A stretch of 64,000 nucleotides of DNA. Origin: Cupriavidus sp. Its GTDB lineage: Bacteria > Pseudomonadota > Gammaproteobacteria > Burkholderiales > Burkholderiaceae. Positions 16,854 through 26,133 of this stretch are shown here, piece by piece. The translations under genes were made by a program, and so were the position numbers. Location of the stretch: assembly GCA_031180665.1 (NCBI GenBank), contig JAPSLP010000014.1:1-64000 (forward strand). Direction: 5' to 3'. Below the pieces are notes generated by a model that worked only from the letters and a program-made list of their open reading frames with translations, was not told the origin of the DNA and ran no database searches. Within the stretch, counting starts at the first letter, position 1, and every line of letters begins with the position of its first letter.

Positions 16854-17728
16854 GCGGGAAGCGCGTCCGGCGGATGGCTGCGCAATTGCGCACGCGCGTC
16901 GCGAAATTCCGGAAAGATCGACGCCACCGTGTCCCAGAAGCGCGGGCTGTGGTTCATTTCCTTCAGGTGCGCCAGCTCGTGTGCGGCCACATAGTCGATC
17001 ACCGACAGCGGGAAATGCATCAGCCGCCAACTCAGGCGGATCTTGCCGTCGGAGGTGCAACTGCCCCAGCGGGTATTGGCCGAGCTCAGCGCGAAGGCGC
17101 GATGGCGCACGCCGAGCTTTTCCGCGTAGATGTCGAGCCGTTCGGCCAGCAGGCGCTTGGCCTGGTGCTGCAGCCAGGCCTGCACGCGGTCCTTGATCTG
17201 TTGCTCGTCGGCCTGCTCGGGCAGCGCCAGATGCAGCACGCGGGCCTGCGCATCGAACAGCAGCGTGCCGGTGGGCGAATCCAGCCGCAGCGTGATGGGT
17301 TTGCCCAGGAAGGGCAGGGTGGCGCCGTCGCGCCACTGCACGGCGGGCAACACGCGTTGCGCGTCGCGCTGTTGCCATTCGGCCAGCTTGCCAAAGATCC
17401 AGCGCTGCTTCTCGGCGATGGCCGCTTCGATGTCCGCGATCGTGACCCAGCGCGGCGCGGTGATCGACAGCCCGCGGTCATCGATGACGAAACCGATGGT
17501 GCGCCGGGACGAACGCTTCAGCGTGTAATGGAGCGGACGCTCGCCAAGCCGCAGCAGCCGGGCGTTGGGCTGCGGCGCCGGCCACGGTGCCGTGGCGGAG
17601 CCGGCCGAGGTGCTGCCATCCAGCGCGCTGGCCGGCGGCCGTGCGCCAGCCGTGCCGGCGCCTGAGTCCGTCAGTGGCAGTTCCATCTGGCCGTCCGCGG
17701 GCTCCGGGGCGCGGCGGGCCGGCTTCAT
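16847..17728 (-). CDS. YgjP/M48-like zinc metallopeptidase (DUF45)
   Basis: A 293-residue protein of the YgjP family, cytosolic zinc proteins of SprT/WSS1-like architecture whose substrates are poorly known. The zinc motif is HELAHLKEMNHSPRFW near residue 240 (His, Glu, His, then a third His seven residues on), preceded by NTRWGSCTSDGKIRLSWRL, a family signature. The first 60 residues are a Pro/Ala/Ser-rich leader with no family match; an internal Met in QMELPLTDSG is an alternative start. The chosen ATG 17728 overlaps the plsC stop by four bases (ATGA). Confidence 0.85.
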   Translation of the reverse strand: MKPARRAPEPADGQMELPLTDSGAGTAGARPPASALDGSTSAGSATAPWPAPQPNARLLRLGERPLHYTLKRSSRRTIGFVIDDRGLSITAPRWVTIADIEAAIAEKQRWIFGKLAEWQQRDAQRVLPAVQWRDGATLPFLGKPITLRLDSPTGTLLFDAQARVLHLALPEQADEQQIKDRVQAWLQHQAKRLLAERLDIYAEKLGVRHRAFALSSANTRWGSCTSDGKIRLSWRLMHFPLSVIDYVAAHELAHLKEMNHSPRFWDTVASIFPEFRDARAQLRSHPPDALPAY

Positions 17729-18477
17729 GCAGGCTGCCCTCGCAGATAGCTCTCCGGATCGATGCGGCGCATGTCGCGCTCGATCCATTGCTCGACCTCC
17801 TGGTTCAGCATGTCGGCGGTCTTGTGAGCCGACGACAGTGGGGGGCCGATCGAGATCGTGATGGTGCCGGGATACTTCAGGAACGAGTTGCGCGGCCACA
17901 GGCGGCCCGAGTTGACCGCGATCGGAATCACCGAGGCGCCGGTCTCGACCGCCAGGCGGGCACCGCCACTCTTGTAGCGCGGGTTTTCCATGCCGGACGG
18001 GGTGCGGGTGCCCTCGGGGAACATGATGATCCACGCTCCCTCGGCGAGCCGCTCGCGGCCCTGGCGCACGGCCGAGGCGAACGCCCGCGTACCGTCCTTG
18101 CGGTTGATATGGACCATCTTGAGCATGCCGAGCGCCCAGCCGAAGAACGGCACGAACAGCAGCTCGCGCTTGAAGACGAAGCACAGCGGCTTGGGCATGG
18201 TCGCCACCAGCGCCACGGTTTCCCAGGCCGACTGGTGCTTGGACAGCAGCACCACCGGCTTGTCGATCATGGCCTGCAGATGTTCGCCGCCTTCGATGCG
18301 GTAGCGGATGCCGCAGATCAGCCAGGCGGCGCCGATCACCAGCTTGGGCCACCCGCGCACGAAGCGATAGCGCCGGTTGGCGCTCATGAAGGGGAACGCC
18401 AGGAAGCAGGCGCAGGCATAGGGAGGCGTCAGTACCAGCAGGTACAACGCGAACAACAGGGAGCGTAGAAAGATCAT
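17725..18477 (-). CDS. plsC: 1-acyl-sn-glycerol-3-phosphate acyltransferase
   Basis: Membrane-bound acyltransferase that makes phosphatidic acid from lysophosphatidate. The 250-residue protein has an N-terminal membrane helix (LRSLLFALYLLVLTPPYA), the catalytic box in a KHQSAWET form near residue 80 (in place of the usual NHxxxxD, as in related betaproteobacterial proteins), and the acceptor-binding FPEGTR. It is coupled by ATGA overlaps to gmhB upstream (18474-18477) and to the ygjP-like gene downstream, making a three-gene operon. Confidence 0.9.
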   Translation of the reverse strand: MIFLRSLLFALYLLVLTPPYACACFLAFPFMSANRRYRFVRGWPKLVIGAAWLICGIRYRIEGGEHLQAMIDKPVVLLSKHQSAWETVALVATMPKPLCFVFKRELLFVPFFGWALGMLKMVHINRKDGTRAFASAVRQGRERLAEGAWIIMFPEGTRTPSGMENPRYKSGGARLAVETGASVIPIAVNSGRLWPRNSFLKYPGTITISIGPPLSSAHKTADMLNQEVEQWIERDMRRIDPESYLRGQPA

Positions 18478-19118
18478 CGAGGGTTCGTCGAGTCAACCGG
18501 TGACGTGGCGCTGCCCGCAGGGGACCCGCCCGCGTACGATGCCGCCGCGGCGCCGTGCCGCGCGCCTTCGCCTTCCAGCAGCCAGCGCGAGAAGGCGCGC
18601 AGATCGTCGTGGACCAGCGTGCCGGGCGGCAGGCCGCCCTTGGCCAGCGTGGCTTCGCCCTTGCCGGTGCGCACCAGGTGAGGCGTGCAGCCGAAGGCGA
18701 CGCCGGCCTGCAGGTCGCGCAGCGAATCGCCGACGATCGGCACGCCGCGCAGCTCGATGCCGAAACGTTGCGCGGCCTGCTGGATCAGGCCGGGTTTGGG
18801 CTTGCGGCAGTCGCACGCGTCCGCGGCCGTGTGCGGGCAGAAGAAGATCGCCTCGACGCGGCCGCCGAGGCGGGCCAGCGCCTTGTACATCTTCTCGTGC
18901 ATCGCGTTCAGCGCGCTCATTTCGAACAGGCCGCGGCCGATGCCCGACTGGTTGCTGGCGACCACGACGCGATAGCCGGCCTCGTTCAGCGCGGCGATCG
19001 CTTCCAGGCTGCCGGGGATCGGAATCCATTCGTCCGGCGTCTTGATGAACTGGTCGCTGTCGAGGTTGATGACCCCATCGCGGTCCAGGATCACGAATTT
19101 GGGCGGTGTCTGCGGCAT
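18474..19118 (-). CDS. gmhB: D-glycero-beta-D-manno-heptose 1,7-bisphosphate 7-phosphatase
   Basis: HAD phosphatase of ADP-heptose synthesis for the LPS inner core. The 214-residue protein begins with the nucleophile motif ILDRDGVIN, has VVASNQSGIGRG (motif II) and VGDSLRDLQAG (motif IV), and the GmhB zinc loop CPHTAADACDCRKPKP with three Cys and one His. The last 30 residues are an Ala/Gly/Ser tail. Lies 65 bases downstream of glyS and is coupled to plsC; waaF, which uses the heptose product, is at 54875-55897. Confidence 0.93.
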   Translation of the reverse strand: MPQTPPKFVILDRDGVINLDSDQFIKTPDEWIPIPGSLEAIAALNEAGYRVVVASNQSGIGRGLFEMSALNAMHEKMYKALARLGGRVEAIFFCPHTAADACDCRKPKPGLIQQAAQRFGIELRGVPIVGDSLRDLQAGVAFGCTPHLVRTGKGEATLAKGGLPPGTLVHDDLRAFSRWLLEGEGARHGAAAASYAGGSPAGSATSPVDSTNPR

Positions 19119-19183
19119 GGCGGCGCTTCGGTAACGGGTACGGTCGGAGCTGCTTGTTCTGCTGGTCCTGTGTTGGGCGCGGG

Positions 19184-21307
19184 TCAAGCGGCCAACTTCG
19201 AGATGTCGGCGACGCGGTTGGCCAGCGCATGCAGCGAGGCCAGCAGGGCCAGGCGGTTGGCGCGCAGCCGCGCGTCCTCGGCCATCACCATCACGCCGTC
19301 GAAGAAGCGGTCCACCGCCTCGCGCAGCCGGGCCAGGTCGCGCAGCGCGGCGGTGAAGTCGCCGCGCGCGAACGCGGCCTCGACCCCTGGCCGCACGCTG
19401 TCGATGGCGGCATGCAGCGCGCCCTCGGCATCTTCCTGGAACAGCGCGGGCGCGACCTCGCCCACGGCCTCGGTATTCTTGCGCAGGATATTGGTGATGC
19501 GCTTGTTGGCGGCCGCGAGCGCCGCCGCCTCGGGCAGCGCGGCGAAGGTGCGCACCGCTTCCATGCGACCGAGAATGTCGTCGAGCCGCTGCGGGCGCAG
19601 GCTGACCACCGCCTCGACCTCGTTGGTGGTGTAGCTCTTGTCCTTCAGATAGCCGCGCAGGCGGTCGTACAGGAAGTCGGTGATGTCCTCGCGCGCGGGC
19701 TTGACCGCCGGCACGCCGGCGAAGGCCTGTTCGGTCAACGCCAGCAGCGCGTCGATGCCCAGCGGCAGCGGCGTCTCGATCAGCATGCGCAGGATGCCAA
19801 GCGCGTGGCGGCGCAGCGCGAACGGGTCCTTTTCGCCGGTCGGCTGCAGGCCGATGCCCCAGATGCCGACCAGCGTCTCGAGCTTGTCGGCCAGCGCCAC
19901 CGCGATGCTGACCGGGTTGGACGGCAGCGCATCGCCGGCAAAGCGCGGACGGTAGTGTTCGGAGCAGGCCAGCGCGACCTCCTCGGCCTCGTCGTCGTGG
20001 CGAGCGTAGTAGGTCCCCATGGTGCCCTGAAGTTCGGGGAATTCGCCCACCATATCGGTCAGCAGGTCCGCCTTGGCCAGCTCCGCGCCGCGCATCGCCG
20101 CCGCCTTGTCGACCGGTACGCCGGCCTTGGCCAACGCATCGGCGATATGGCCGGCGATCTGCTGCAGTCGCTGCACGCGGTCGAGCTGCGTGCCGATCTT
20201 GTTGTGATAGACCACGTTGGCCAGCTGCGGCACGCGCGAGGCCAGCGTCTTCTTGCGGTCCTGGTCGAAGAAGAACTTGGCGTCGGCCAGGCGCGGGCGC
20301 ACCACGCGCTCGTTGCCGCCGATGATCGACTGCGGCGTCCCGGTGGCCAGGTTCGACACGATCAGGAAACGGTTGCGCAGCTGGCCGTTGGCGTCGGTCA
20401 GCGCGAAGTACTTCTGGTTGGTCTGCATCGTCAGGATCAGGCACTCCTGCGGCACGGCGAGGAAGGCCTCCTCGAAATGGCAGGCGTAGACCACCGGCCA
20501 TTCGACCAGCGCGTTGACCTCGTCGAGCAGCGCCTCGGGCATGATCACGCGGTCCGCACCGGCGGCCGCCAGCAGCCCCTCGCGAATGCGCTCGCGCCGC
20601 TGCGCGTAGCTGGCCAGCACCTTGCCCTGGTCCTCGAGCAGCGCGGCGTAGCGCTCGGCGTGCGCGATCTCGATCTCTCCGTCGGACAGGAAGCGGTGGC
20701 CCAGCGTGCGGTTGCCGGCGGCCAGCCCGAGCACCGAGACTGGGACGACCTTGTCGCCGTGCAGCGCGATCAGCCGGTGCGCCGGACGCACGAAATTGAC
20801 CGTGCTGCCGTCCGGACGCTGGTAGCTCATCACCTTCGGGATCGGCAGCTTGCCGATGGTCTCGTCCAGTGCGGCCTGCAGGCCATCGGCCAGCACCGCG
20901 CCGCGCGCGGTATAGCGGTAGAACAGCGCCTCGGCCTTGCCATCGGAGGCGCGCTCCAGCGTCTGCCAATCGATCGCCTCGACACCGACCGACTTGGCCA
21001 GCGCGGCCAGCTTCTTGGCCAGCGGCGCGGTCGGCTCGCCTGCGGCGTCGAGCGCCACCGACACCGGCAGCACCTTCTCGCGCTGCTCGCGGTCCGGCGC
21101 GCTGGCGCGCACGCCGCTGATCAGCGCGGCCAGGCGGCGCGGCGTGGCGTACGGCGTCACCGTGCTGCCGTCATCGAGCAGGCCGCGTTCGGCGAGGCCG
21201 GCGAACAGGCCCTGGGCAAAGGCATCGCCCAGGCGCGCCAGCGCCTTCGGCGGCAGCTCTTCGGTGAACAGTTCGATCAGCAGCGAATCGGTCAGGGGTT
21301 GCGACAT
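19184..21307 (-). CDS. glyS: Glycyl-tRNA synthetase beta subunit
   Basis: Beta chain of the bacterial alpha2-beta2 glycyl-tRNA synthetase, needed for tRNA binding. The 707-residue product starts [20 protein letters not shown], the family N-terminus, which fixes ATG 21307 (the frame runs 12 codons further up). The body shows [37 protein letters not shown] and the C-terminal [11 protein letters not shown], as expected. A secreted protein gene (21372-21965) separates it from glyQ. Confidence 0.95.
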   Translation of the reverse strand: MSQPLTDSLLIELFTEELPPKALARLGDAFAQGLFAGLAERGLLDDGSTVTPYATPRRLAALISGVRASAPDREQREKVLPVSVALDAAGEPTAPLAKKLAALAKSVGVEAIDWQTLERASDGKAEALFYRYTARGAVLADGLQAALDETIGKLPIPKVMSYQRPDGSTVNFVRPAHRLIALHGDKVVPVSVLGLAAGNRTLGHRFLSDGEIEIAHAERYAALLEDQGKVLASYAQRRERIREGLLAAAGADRVIMPEALLDEVNALVEWPVVYACHFEEAFLAVPQECLILTMQTNQKYFALTDANGQLRNRFLIVSNLATGTPQSIIGGNERVVRPRLADAKFFFDQDRKKTLASRVPQLANVVYHNKIGTQLDRVQRLQQIAGHIADALAKAGVPVDKAAAMRGAELAKADLLTDMVGEFPELQGTMGTYYARHDDEAEEVALACSEHYRPRFAGDALPSNPVSIAVALADKLETLVGIWGIGLQPTGEKDPFALRRHALGILRMLIETPLPLGIDALLALTEQAFAGVPAVKPAREDITDFLYDRLRGYLKDKSYTTNEVEAVVSLRPQRLDDILGRMEAVRTFAALPEAAALAAANKRITNILRKNTEAVGEVAPALFQEDAEGALHAAIDSVRPGVEAAFARGDFTAALRDLARLREAVDRFFDGVMVMAEDARLRANRLALLASLHALANRVADISKLAA

Positions 21308-21371
21308 GAATCGGTTCCAACGGTTTGTGGCGCACGCCGGCATCGGCGGCGCCGGAAAAGTTCAGCGGCGC

Positions 21372-21965
21372 TCAACAGCGCGGTTCGACGCCGGACAGCA
21401 GCCATAGCCCGTGCTGCTGGCGAAACTGCAGCGTGGTCGAACGGCACGCGGACTGCGCGCTGCCGGCCAGCTTCTCGCTGTTGGCGGAGAAGCGCGCGTA
21501 CAGGCGGTGTTGGCGGCGATCGTAGCGGATTTCGTCGATGCGCCCGCCAATCCAGAAATCGATCCGCGGCGGCAGTTGCGAGGCCGAGTGATAGGTCCGC
21601 ACCAGGCGCCGTTGCCGGCCGTTGCGGTGCACGGTCTCGACCCAGGTCAGCGGATAGCGGATCGCGCTCTCGTAGGCGCGCAGCGGCACGCGCCGCCAGC
21701 CCAGGTCCTTGGACCCGGACAGGTCGCACGACATCGAGCGCACCAACTGCGTCCACTGGTCGATCGCATTGGCGGGCGGCTGCAGATGCTTGTTGATGGA
21801 CTGCTGCAGCGCCTGCGAATCGCCTTCGCAGACATTGGCCTGCTCGGCCGAGGGGTAGAGCACCTGCGAGGCCTGGGCATAGGCCGACGGCACGATGGCG
21901 TGCGCACCGCCCGCGGCGGCCACCGCCAGCGCGCAGCACAGCGCACGGCGTGCCATCGAATTCAT
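21372..21965 (-). CDS. Secreted protein of unknown function inside the glyQ-glyS operon
   Basis: A 197-residue protein with a Sec signal peptide ([18 protein letters not shown], cut in the mid-twenties), so it should be periplasmic. The mature part has four cysteines besides the two in the signal (VCEGD, MSCDL, SACRS and the final residue), which could form two disulfides, and several Trp/Arg/Tyr-rich strands ([19 protein letters not shown]). I do not recognise the family. Its ATG overlaps the glyQ stop (ATGA at 21962-21965), so it is translated with a tRNA synthetase without an obvious functional link. The synthetase names and coupling are observed; the location is predicted. Confidence 0.8.
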   Translation of the reverse strand: MNSMARRALCCALAVAAAGGAHAIVPSAYAQASQVLYPSAEQANVCEGDSQALQQSINKHLQPPANAIDQWTQLVRSMSCDLSGSKDLGWRRVPLRAYESAIRYPLTWVETVHRNGRQRRLVRTYHSASQLPPRIDFWIGGRIDEIRYDRRQHRLYARFSANSEKLAGSAQSACRSTTLQFRQQHGLWLLSGVEPRC

Positions 21966-22951
21966 GCGGCGGCCCCGATCGACGTCTTGGCGGCCGTCGT
22001 GGCGGCGGCGTCTGCACCGGCCGGCCCGCACATCGGGAAGCCCAGCGCCTCGCGCGATTCGTAATAGGCCTGCGCGACGAGCCGCGACAGATTGCGGATG
22101 CGGCCGATATAGGCGGCGCGCTCGGTCACCGAGATGGCGCCGCGCGCATCCAGCAGGTTGAAGGTGTGGGCGGCCTTGAGCACCTGTTCGTAGGCCGGCA
22201 GTGCCAGCTTGACGCTTGCCGCCTGGGCCGCGTCCCCCTTCGCGCCGACGCCCATCAGCCGCTTGGCCTCGCTCTCGTGCTCGGCGAAATGGCGGAACAG
22301 TATCTCGGTATTGCTCTGCTCGAAGTTGTAGGTCGACTGCTCGACCTCGTTCTGGTGATAGACGTCCCCGTAAGTCAGGCGGCGGGTCTTGCCGTTCTCT
22401 TCCCACTCGGTCCAGACCAGGTCGTAGACGTTTTCGACGCCTTGCAGATACATCGCCAGGCGCTCGATGCCGTAGGTGATCTCCCCCGTGATCGGCTTGC
22501 AGTCGATGCCGCCGACCTGCTGGAAGTAGGTGAACTGGGTCACCTCCATGCCGTTGAGCCAGACTTCCCAGCCCAGGCCCCAGGCGCCGAGCGTCGGGTT
22601 TTCCCAGTCGTCCTCGACGAAGCGGATGTCGTTTTGCTTCAGGTCCAGGCCCAGCGCCTCGAGCGAGCCGAGGTACAGCTCGAGGATGTTTTCGGGCGCG
22701 GGCTTGAGCACCACCTGGTACTGGTAGTAGTGCTGCAGCCGGTTCGGGTTCTCGCCGTAGCGGCCGTCCTTGGGGCGGCGCGACGGTTGCACATAGGCGG
22801 CGCGCCACGGCTCGGGGCCGATCGCGCGCAGGAAGGTATGCACGTGCGAGGTACCGGCGCCAACCTCCAGATCGATGGGTTGCAACAGCGCGCATCCTTG
22901 CCGGTCCCAGTAGGACTGCAAGGTCAGGATCATTTGTTGGAAGGTCAGCAT
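21962..22951 (-). CDS. glyQ: Glycyl-tRNA synthetase alpha subunit
   Basis: Catalytic class II chain that activates glycine and charges tRNA-Gly together with GlyS. The 329-residue protein starts [20 protein letters not shown], the family start at 22951; the frame opens 15 codons earlier without conservation. Motifs include [20 protein letters not shown], the ATP-binding [16 protein letters not shown] and [18 protein letters not shown]. The C-terminal 20 residues are an Ala/Thr tail. First gene of the glyQ-secreted-glyS-gmhB run. Confidence 0.95.
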   Translation of the reverse strand: MLTFQQMILTLQSYWDRQGCALLQPIDLEVGAGTSHVHTFLRAIGPEPWRAAYVQPSRRPKDGRYGENPNRLQHYYQYQVVLKPAPENILELYLGSLEALGLDLKQNDIRFVEDDWENPTLGAWGLGWEVWLNGMEVTQFTYFQQVGGIDCKPITGEITYGIERLAMYLQGVENVYDLVWTEWEENGKTRRLTYGDVYHQNEVEQSTYNFEQSNTEILFRHFAEHESEAKRLMGVGAKGDAAQAASVKLALPAYEQVLKAAHTFNLLDARGAISVTERAAYIGRIRNLSRLVAQAYYESREALGFPMCGPAGADAAATTAAKTSIGAAA

Positions 22952-23255
22952 AACGAAGACGACGGATCGCGGAGAGTTGGCCCGGCGGCGGGCCACCGAA
23001 GCGGAAGCGGGCAGGCACGGGCAGCCGGGCCGGCCGTTGCCAAACCCAGAATTCTAGCGGGTTTTTGCCCGGCAGCCGCCGAAGGGAAGGGGGAGGCAGG
23101 CAAGCGAGGACCTCGGGTAAATCCCGAGGGCCTTCAAGTTCCGGAAGGGCCTGCCGTTATCGATTTTTGTATACATTATTGAAAAGCTGTTCGACAGAGG
23201 CAGCGGACGGCGCCCCGCAGGCGACCGTCGGCGCCAACACAACGGGGACAACAAC
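22952..23255. other. Intergenic region upstream of glyQ, with a 7-bp hairpin
   Basis: About 300 bases with no long coding frame. It holds a perfect hairpin at 23111-23129 (7-base arms CCTCGGG and CCCGAGG, 5-base loop) and an AT-rich patch at 23164-23180 (TATACATTAT). The patch could be a -10 region for the small ORF at 23256, with CTGCCG at 23151-23156 as a weak -35 at 17 bases from CATTAT. The hairpin lacks a U-tract in either direction. Confidence 0.35.
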
Positions 23256-23348
23256 ATGTCGTTTCTCTCGCGCAAACCTTATCGGGTCGCCCTGGCAGTA
23301 ATGGCGGCCGCCGCCGCGGTATCGATCGTGGCGGGCGTAGTCCAGTAA
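23256..23348 (+). CDS. Candidate 30-residue single-span membrane peptide
   Basis: ATG at 23256 opens a 30-codon frame ending TAA. It encodes a basic start (MSFLSRKPYR) and one hydrophobic helix (VALAVMAAAAAVSIVAGVV), ending in Gln. A GGGGA ribosome-site-like run lies about 10 bases upstream and an AT-rich promoter-like patch about 80 bases upstream. It stands on the opposite strand between glyQ and lnt. The charge-then-helix layout is that of small inner-membrane peptides. With so short a frame, chance cannot be excluded. Confidence 0.45.
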   Translation: MSFLSRKPYRVALAVMAAAAAVSIVAGVVQ

Positions 23349-23376
23349 GACGCGCCCACCAGGCCTGACCGAAGGC

Positions 23377-25056
23377 TCAGCCGCCGGTGCCCCGGCGCCC
23401 GCCCGACGGCGCGCGCCACGCCACCACCAGCAGAATCAGCAGGCAGCCGAGCACCGCCGGCACATTGCCGACCCGCACATAGGGCGTCAGCCCGCGCGTG
23501 CCCTGCACCTGCGCGCTCAGCGTGCCGGTGGTGAAGGTGGCCAGCCGCGCCGGCACGCTGCCGTCCGGCGCCACCACCGCCGTCATGCCGGTATTGGTCG
23601 AGCGCAGCATCGGCCGGCGGGTCTCCAGCGCGCGCATGCGCGAGATCTGCAGGTGCTGGTCCAGCGCGATGGTGTCGCCGAACCAGGCCAGGTTGGTGAC
23701 GTTGACCAGCACATTGGCCGGCTGCGGCTGGCCGCGCAGCGTGCGCGCGATTTCCTCGCCGAACAGATCCTCGTAGCAGATATTGGGCGACACCATGACG
23801 CCGCGCACCGGCAGCGGCGCCTGCGCCAGAGCGCCGCGGCGGAAGTCCCCCAGCGGCATCTTCATCATGTCGACGAACCAGCGGAAGCCCCACGGGATGA
23901 ACTCGCCGAAGGGCACCAGGTGGTGCTTGTCGTAGCGGTACAGGCCCTTCATCTCGGGCCCGATGCCGAACACGCTGTTGGTGAAGTCGACTGGCGAGTC
24001 GGCGCCCGCCGCGCCGAACAGCAGCGCGGTGCCGGTGCCGACGCTGAACTGCCGCAGCGCCAGCGCGATCTCGGGCGGCATGTCCTGCAGGATCAGCGGA
24101 AATGCGGTCTCGGGGGTAACCACCAGGTCCGCCGGGGCGGCGGTGATCATGTCGCGGTACAGCGCGTTGGAGCGGGCGATGCCGGCCGCTTCGAACTTGA
24201 TGTCCTGCGGCACGTTGCCTTGCAGCAACCGCACCGACAGCGGCGCGCCGACCGGTTCGGTCCAGGCGCGGCCGGCCAGCAGCCAGCCCGCACCGAGCAG
24301 CACGGCGAGCCCGAGCGGGACCGCCAGCCTCGCCGGCAGCGGGGCGGCACCGGTGCCATGCGGCAATCCCTGCAATCGCGGCGATGCCGGGCGGGCGACG
24401 CGGGCCAGCGCCGCCAGCCAGGCCGCGCAGACGGCGGCCAGCGCACCGATGCCATAGACGCCCAGCAGCGGCGCGTAGCCGGCCAGCGGACCATCGGTAT
24501 GCGCATAGCCGCTGCCCAGCCACGGGAAACCGGTGAAGATCACGCCGCGCAGCCATTCGGTGAGGCCCCAGGCCGCGCCGAACGCCAGCGGCGCGGCCAG
24601 CAGGCCGAACCAGCCGGCGCGCTCGGCCGGATCGAAGCGCCGTGGCGCGGTGGCGCGATGCCAGGCCGCCGCCGCCAGTGCAGGGTAGAGCGCGAGATAG
24701 CCCGAGAACAGCAGCACCGCGAGCGCGGCCATCCAGGCCGGCATCTCCCCGTAGACATGCATGCTGATATAGAGCCACCAGATGCCCGACAGGAACCAGC
24801 CCATCCCGAAGGCGTAGCCCAGCGCCGCGGCATCGCGCGCGCGGCGGGTATCGAACAGCAGCGCGGCCAGGCCCGCCAGCGCCAGCACCTGCAGCCACCA
24901 CCAGTCGCGCGGGGCGAAGGCCTGGGTATGGGCCACGCCCAGCACGCCGGCCAGCAGCAGGCGGCTCCAGCGCGCGGGGCCGCGGCGGGTGTCGCTCAGC
25001 GAAGTTTCGAGTTCGGCAGCGGCGGCGCCGTTCCAGCCCTGCGCCAGCCGCTTCAT
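23377..25056 (-). CDS. lnt: Apolipoprotein N-acyltransferase
   Basis: Inner-membrane enzyme that adds the third acyl chain to lipoproteins. The 559-residue product has five or more N-terminal membrane helices (about 30-260), then a periplasmic nitrilase domain with the Glu-Lys-Cys triad: Glu in VVTPETAFP near residue 318, Lys in YDKHHLVPFGEF near 375 and Cys in NICYEDLFGEE near 425. A last helix (VPAVLGCLLILLVVAW) returns to the membrane. The ATG overlaps the corC stop, a conserved corC-lnt pairing. Residues 1-28 are a hydrophilic extension. Confidence 0.94.
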   Translation of the reverse strand: MKRLAQGWNGAAAAELETSLSDTRRGPARWSRLLLAGVLGVAHTQAFAPRDWWWLQVLALAGLAALLFDTRRARDAAALGYAFGMGWFLSGIWWLYISMHVYGEMPAWMAALAVLLFSGYLALYPALAAAAWHRATAPRRFDPAERAGWFGLLAAPLAFGAAWGLTEWLRGVIFTGFPWLGSGYAHTDGPLAGYAPLLGVYGIGALAAVCAAWLAALARVARPASPRLQGLPHGTGAAPLPARLAVPLGLAVLLGAGWLLAGRAWTEPVGAPLSVRLLQGNVPQDIKFEAAGIARSNALYRDMITAAPADLVVTPETAFPLILQDMPPEIALALRQFSVGTGTALLFGAAGADSPVDFTNSVFGIGPEMKGLYRYDKHHLVPFGEFIPWGFRWFVDMMKMPLGDFRRGALAQAPLPVRGVMVSPNICYEDLFGEEIARTLRGQPQPANVLVNVTNLAWFGDTIALDQHLQISRMRALETRRPMLRSTNTGMTAVVAPDGSVPARLATFTTGTLSAQVQGTRGLTPYVRVGNVPAVLGCLLILLVVAWRAPSGGRRGTGG

Positions 25057-25925
25057 GCGTTGGCCACGGCGTCGGTGACCGCGGCCGCTTCGCGCCGGAC
25101 CAGCAGCAGATGCAACTGGCGCGCATCGGCGCGCAGCACCTCGAAGCGCAACGGCGGCAGCGTGATGATTTCCCCGCGGTGCGGCACGTGGCCGACATGG
25201 TTGGTCAGCAGGCCGCCAACTGTATCGACGTCGTCGTCGGGAAACTGGGTGCCGAAGGCCTCGTTGAACTGCTCGATCTCGGTCAGCCCGTGCACGCGCC
25301 AGCTGCCGTCGGGCAGCGGCACGATATTGTCGTCATCCTCGTCGAGATCGAATTCGTCCTCGATGTCGCCGACGATCTGCTCGAGCACGTCCTCGATCGT
25401 GACCAGCCCGGCGACGCCGCCGTACTCGTCGACCACGATCGCGATGTGATTGCGGTTGTTGCGGAATTCGCGCAGCAGGATGTTCAGGCGCTTGGACTCG
25501 GGGATGAAGACCGCCGGCCGCAGCATCTCGCGCAGGTCGAAATCGCTGTCGGTGTAGTAGCGCAGCAGATCCTTGGCGAGCAGGATGCCGATGATGTTGT
25601 CGCGGCTGCCTTCGTAGACCGGAAAGCGCGAGTGCGCGGTCTCCTGCATGAAGGGAATGAAGGCTTCGGGCGCATCGGCGATATTGACGGCGTCCATCTG
25701 GGCGCGGGGCACCATGATGTCGCGTGCGGTCAATTCCGAGACCTGGAACACGCCCTCGATCATCGAGAGCGACTCGGCGTCGATCAGATTGCGGGCGTGG
25801 GCGTCCTGGAGGACTTCGAGCAATTCTGCCCGCGATTCGGGCTCGGGTGAAATCAGATCGCTCAGTCGTTCGAGCAGGGACCGGGGCCGGTCGACTGGTT
25901 TCGAACTAGGGTAAGGGTCGTTCAT
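25053..25925 (-). CDS. corC: CorC/HlyC-type CBS-domain protein
   Basis: Cytosolic CBS-pair protein linked to magnesium and cobalt efflux; also called YbeX, with ties to ribosome metabolism. The 290-residue protein has ELTARDIMVPRAQMDAV (CBS 1), IAIVVDEYGGVAGLVTIEDV (CBS 2), an acidic linker (DEFDLDEDDDN) and a C-terminal CorC_HlyC domain with VGGLLTNHVGHVPHRGE. The start at 25925 (MNDPYPSSK) is the first ATG in a family-like position. The ybeZ(phoH)-ybeY-corC-lnt order is the one known from E. coli. Confidence 0.93.
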   Translation of the reverse strand: MNDPYPSSKPVDRPRSLLERLSDLISPEPESRAELLEVLQDAHARNLIDAESLSMIEGVFQVSELTARDIMVPRAQMDAVNIADAPEAFIPFMQETAHSRFPVYEGSRDNIIGILLAKDLLRYYTDSDFDLREMLRPAVFIPESKRLNILLREFRNNRNHIAIVVDEYGGVAGLVTIEDVLEQIVGDIEDEFDLDEDDDNIVPLPDGSWRVHGLTEIEQFNEAFGTQFPDDDVDTVGGLLTNHVGHVPHRGEIITLPPLRFEVLRADARQLHLLLVRREAAAVTDAVANA

Positions 25926-26070
25926 GGCGCAAGTTGCGCGTGGTGGATACCGGAGCAAGCATACACCAATTGTTTTTCGGTTCAGTCGGGGGCGGCCGGA
26001 GGCGGGGGCCGCGGGCCGCCCCGAAGCGGCGCCGGAGTCGCACGGGCGGCGCGGCGTCTTTCAGCTTGCG

Positions 26071-26120
26071 CGCGAGCCCAGGCGGGCCCAGGCGGGCCCA
26101 AGCGGGCCCAAGCGGGCCCG
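26071..26120. repeat. Tandem 10-bp GGGCCC-containing repeat
   Basis: Four exact or near-exact copies of a 10-base unit (RGCGGGCCCA) run from 26081 to 26120, preceded by a degenerate copy at 26071-26080. Each contains the palindrome GGGCCC. It fills most of the gap between ybeY (stop 26134) and corC (start 25925), and would be transcribed in the operon mRNA. Confidence 0.85.
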
Positions 26121-26133
26121 GTGCGCCGCGTGT

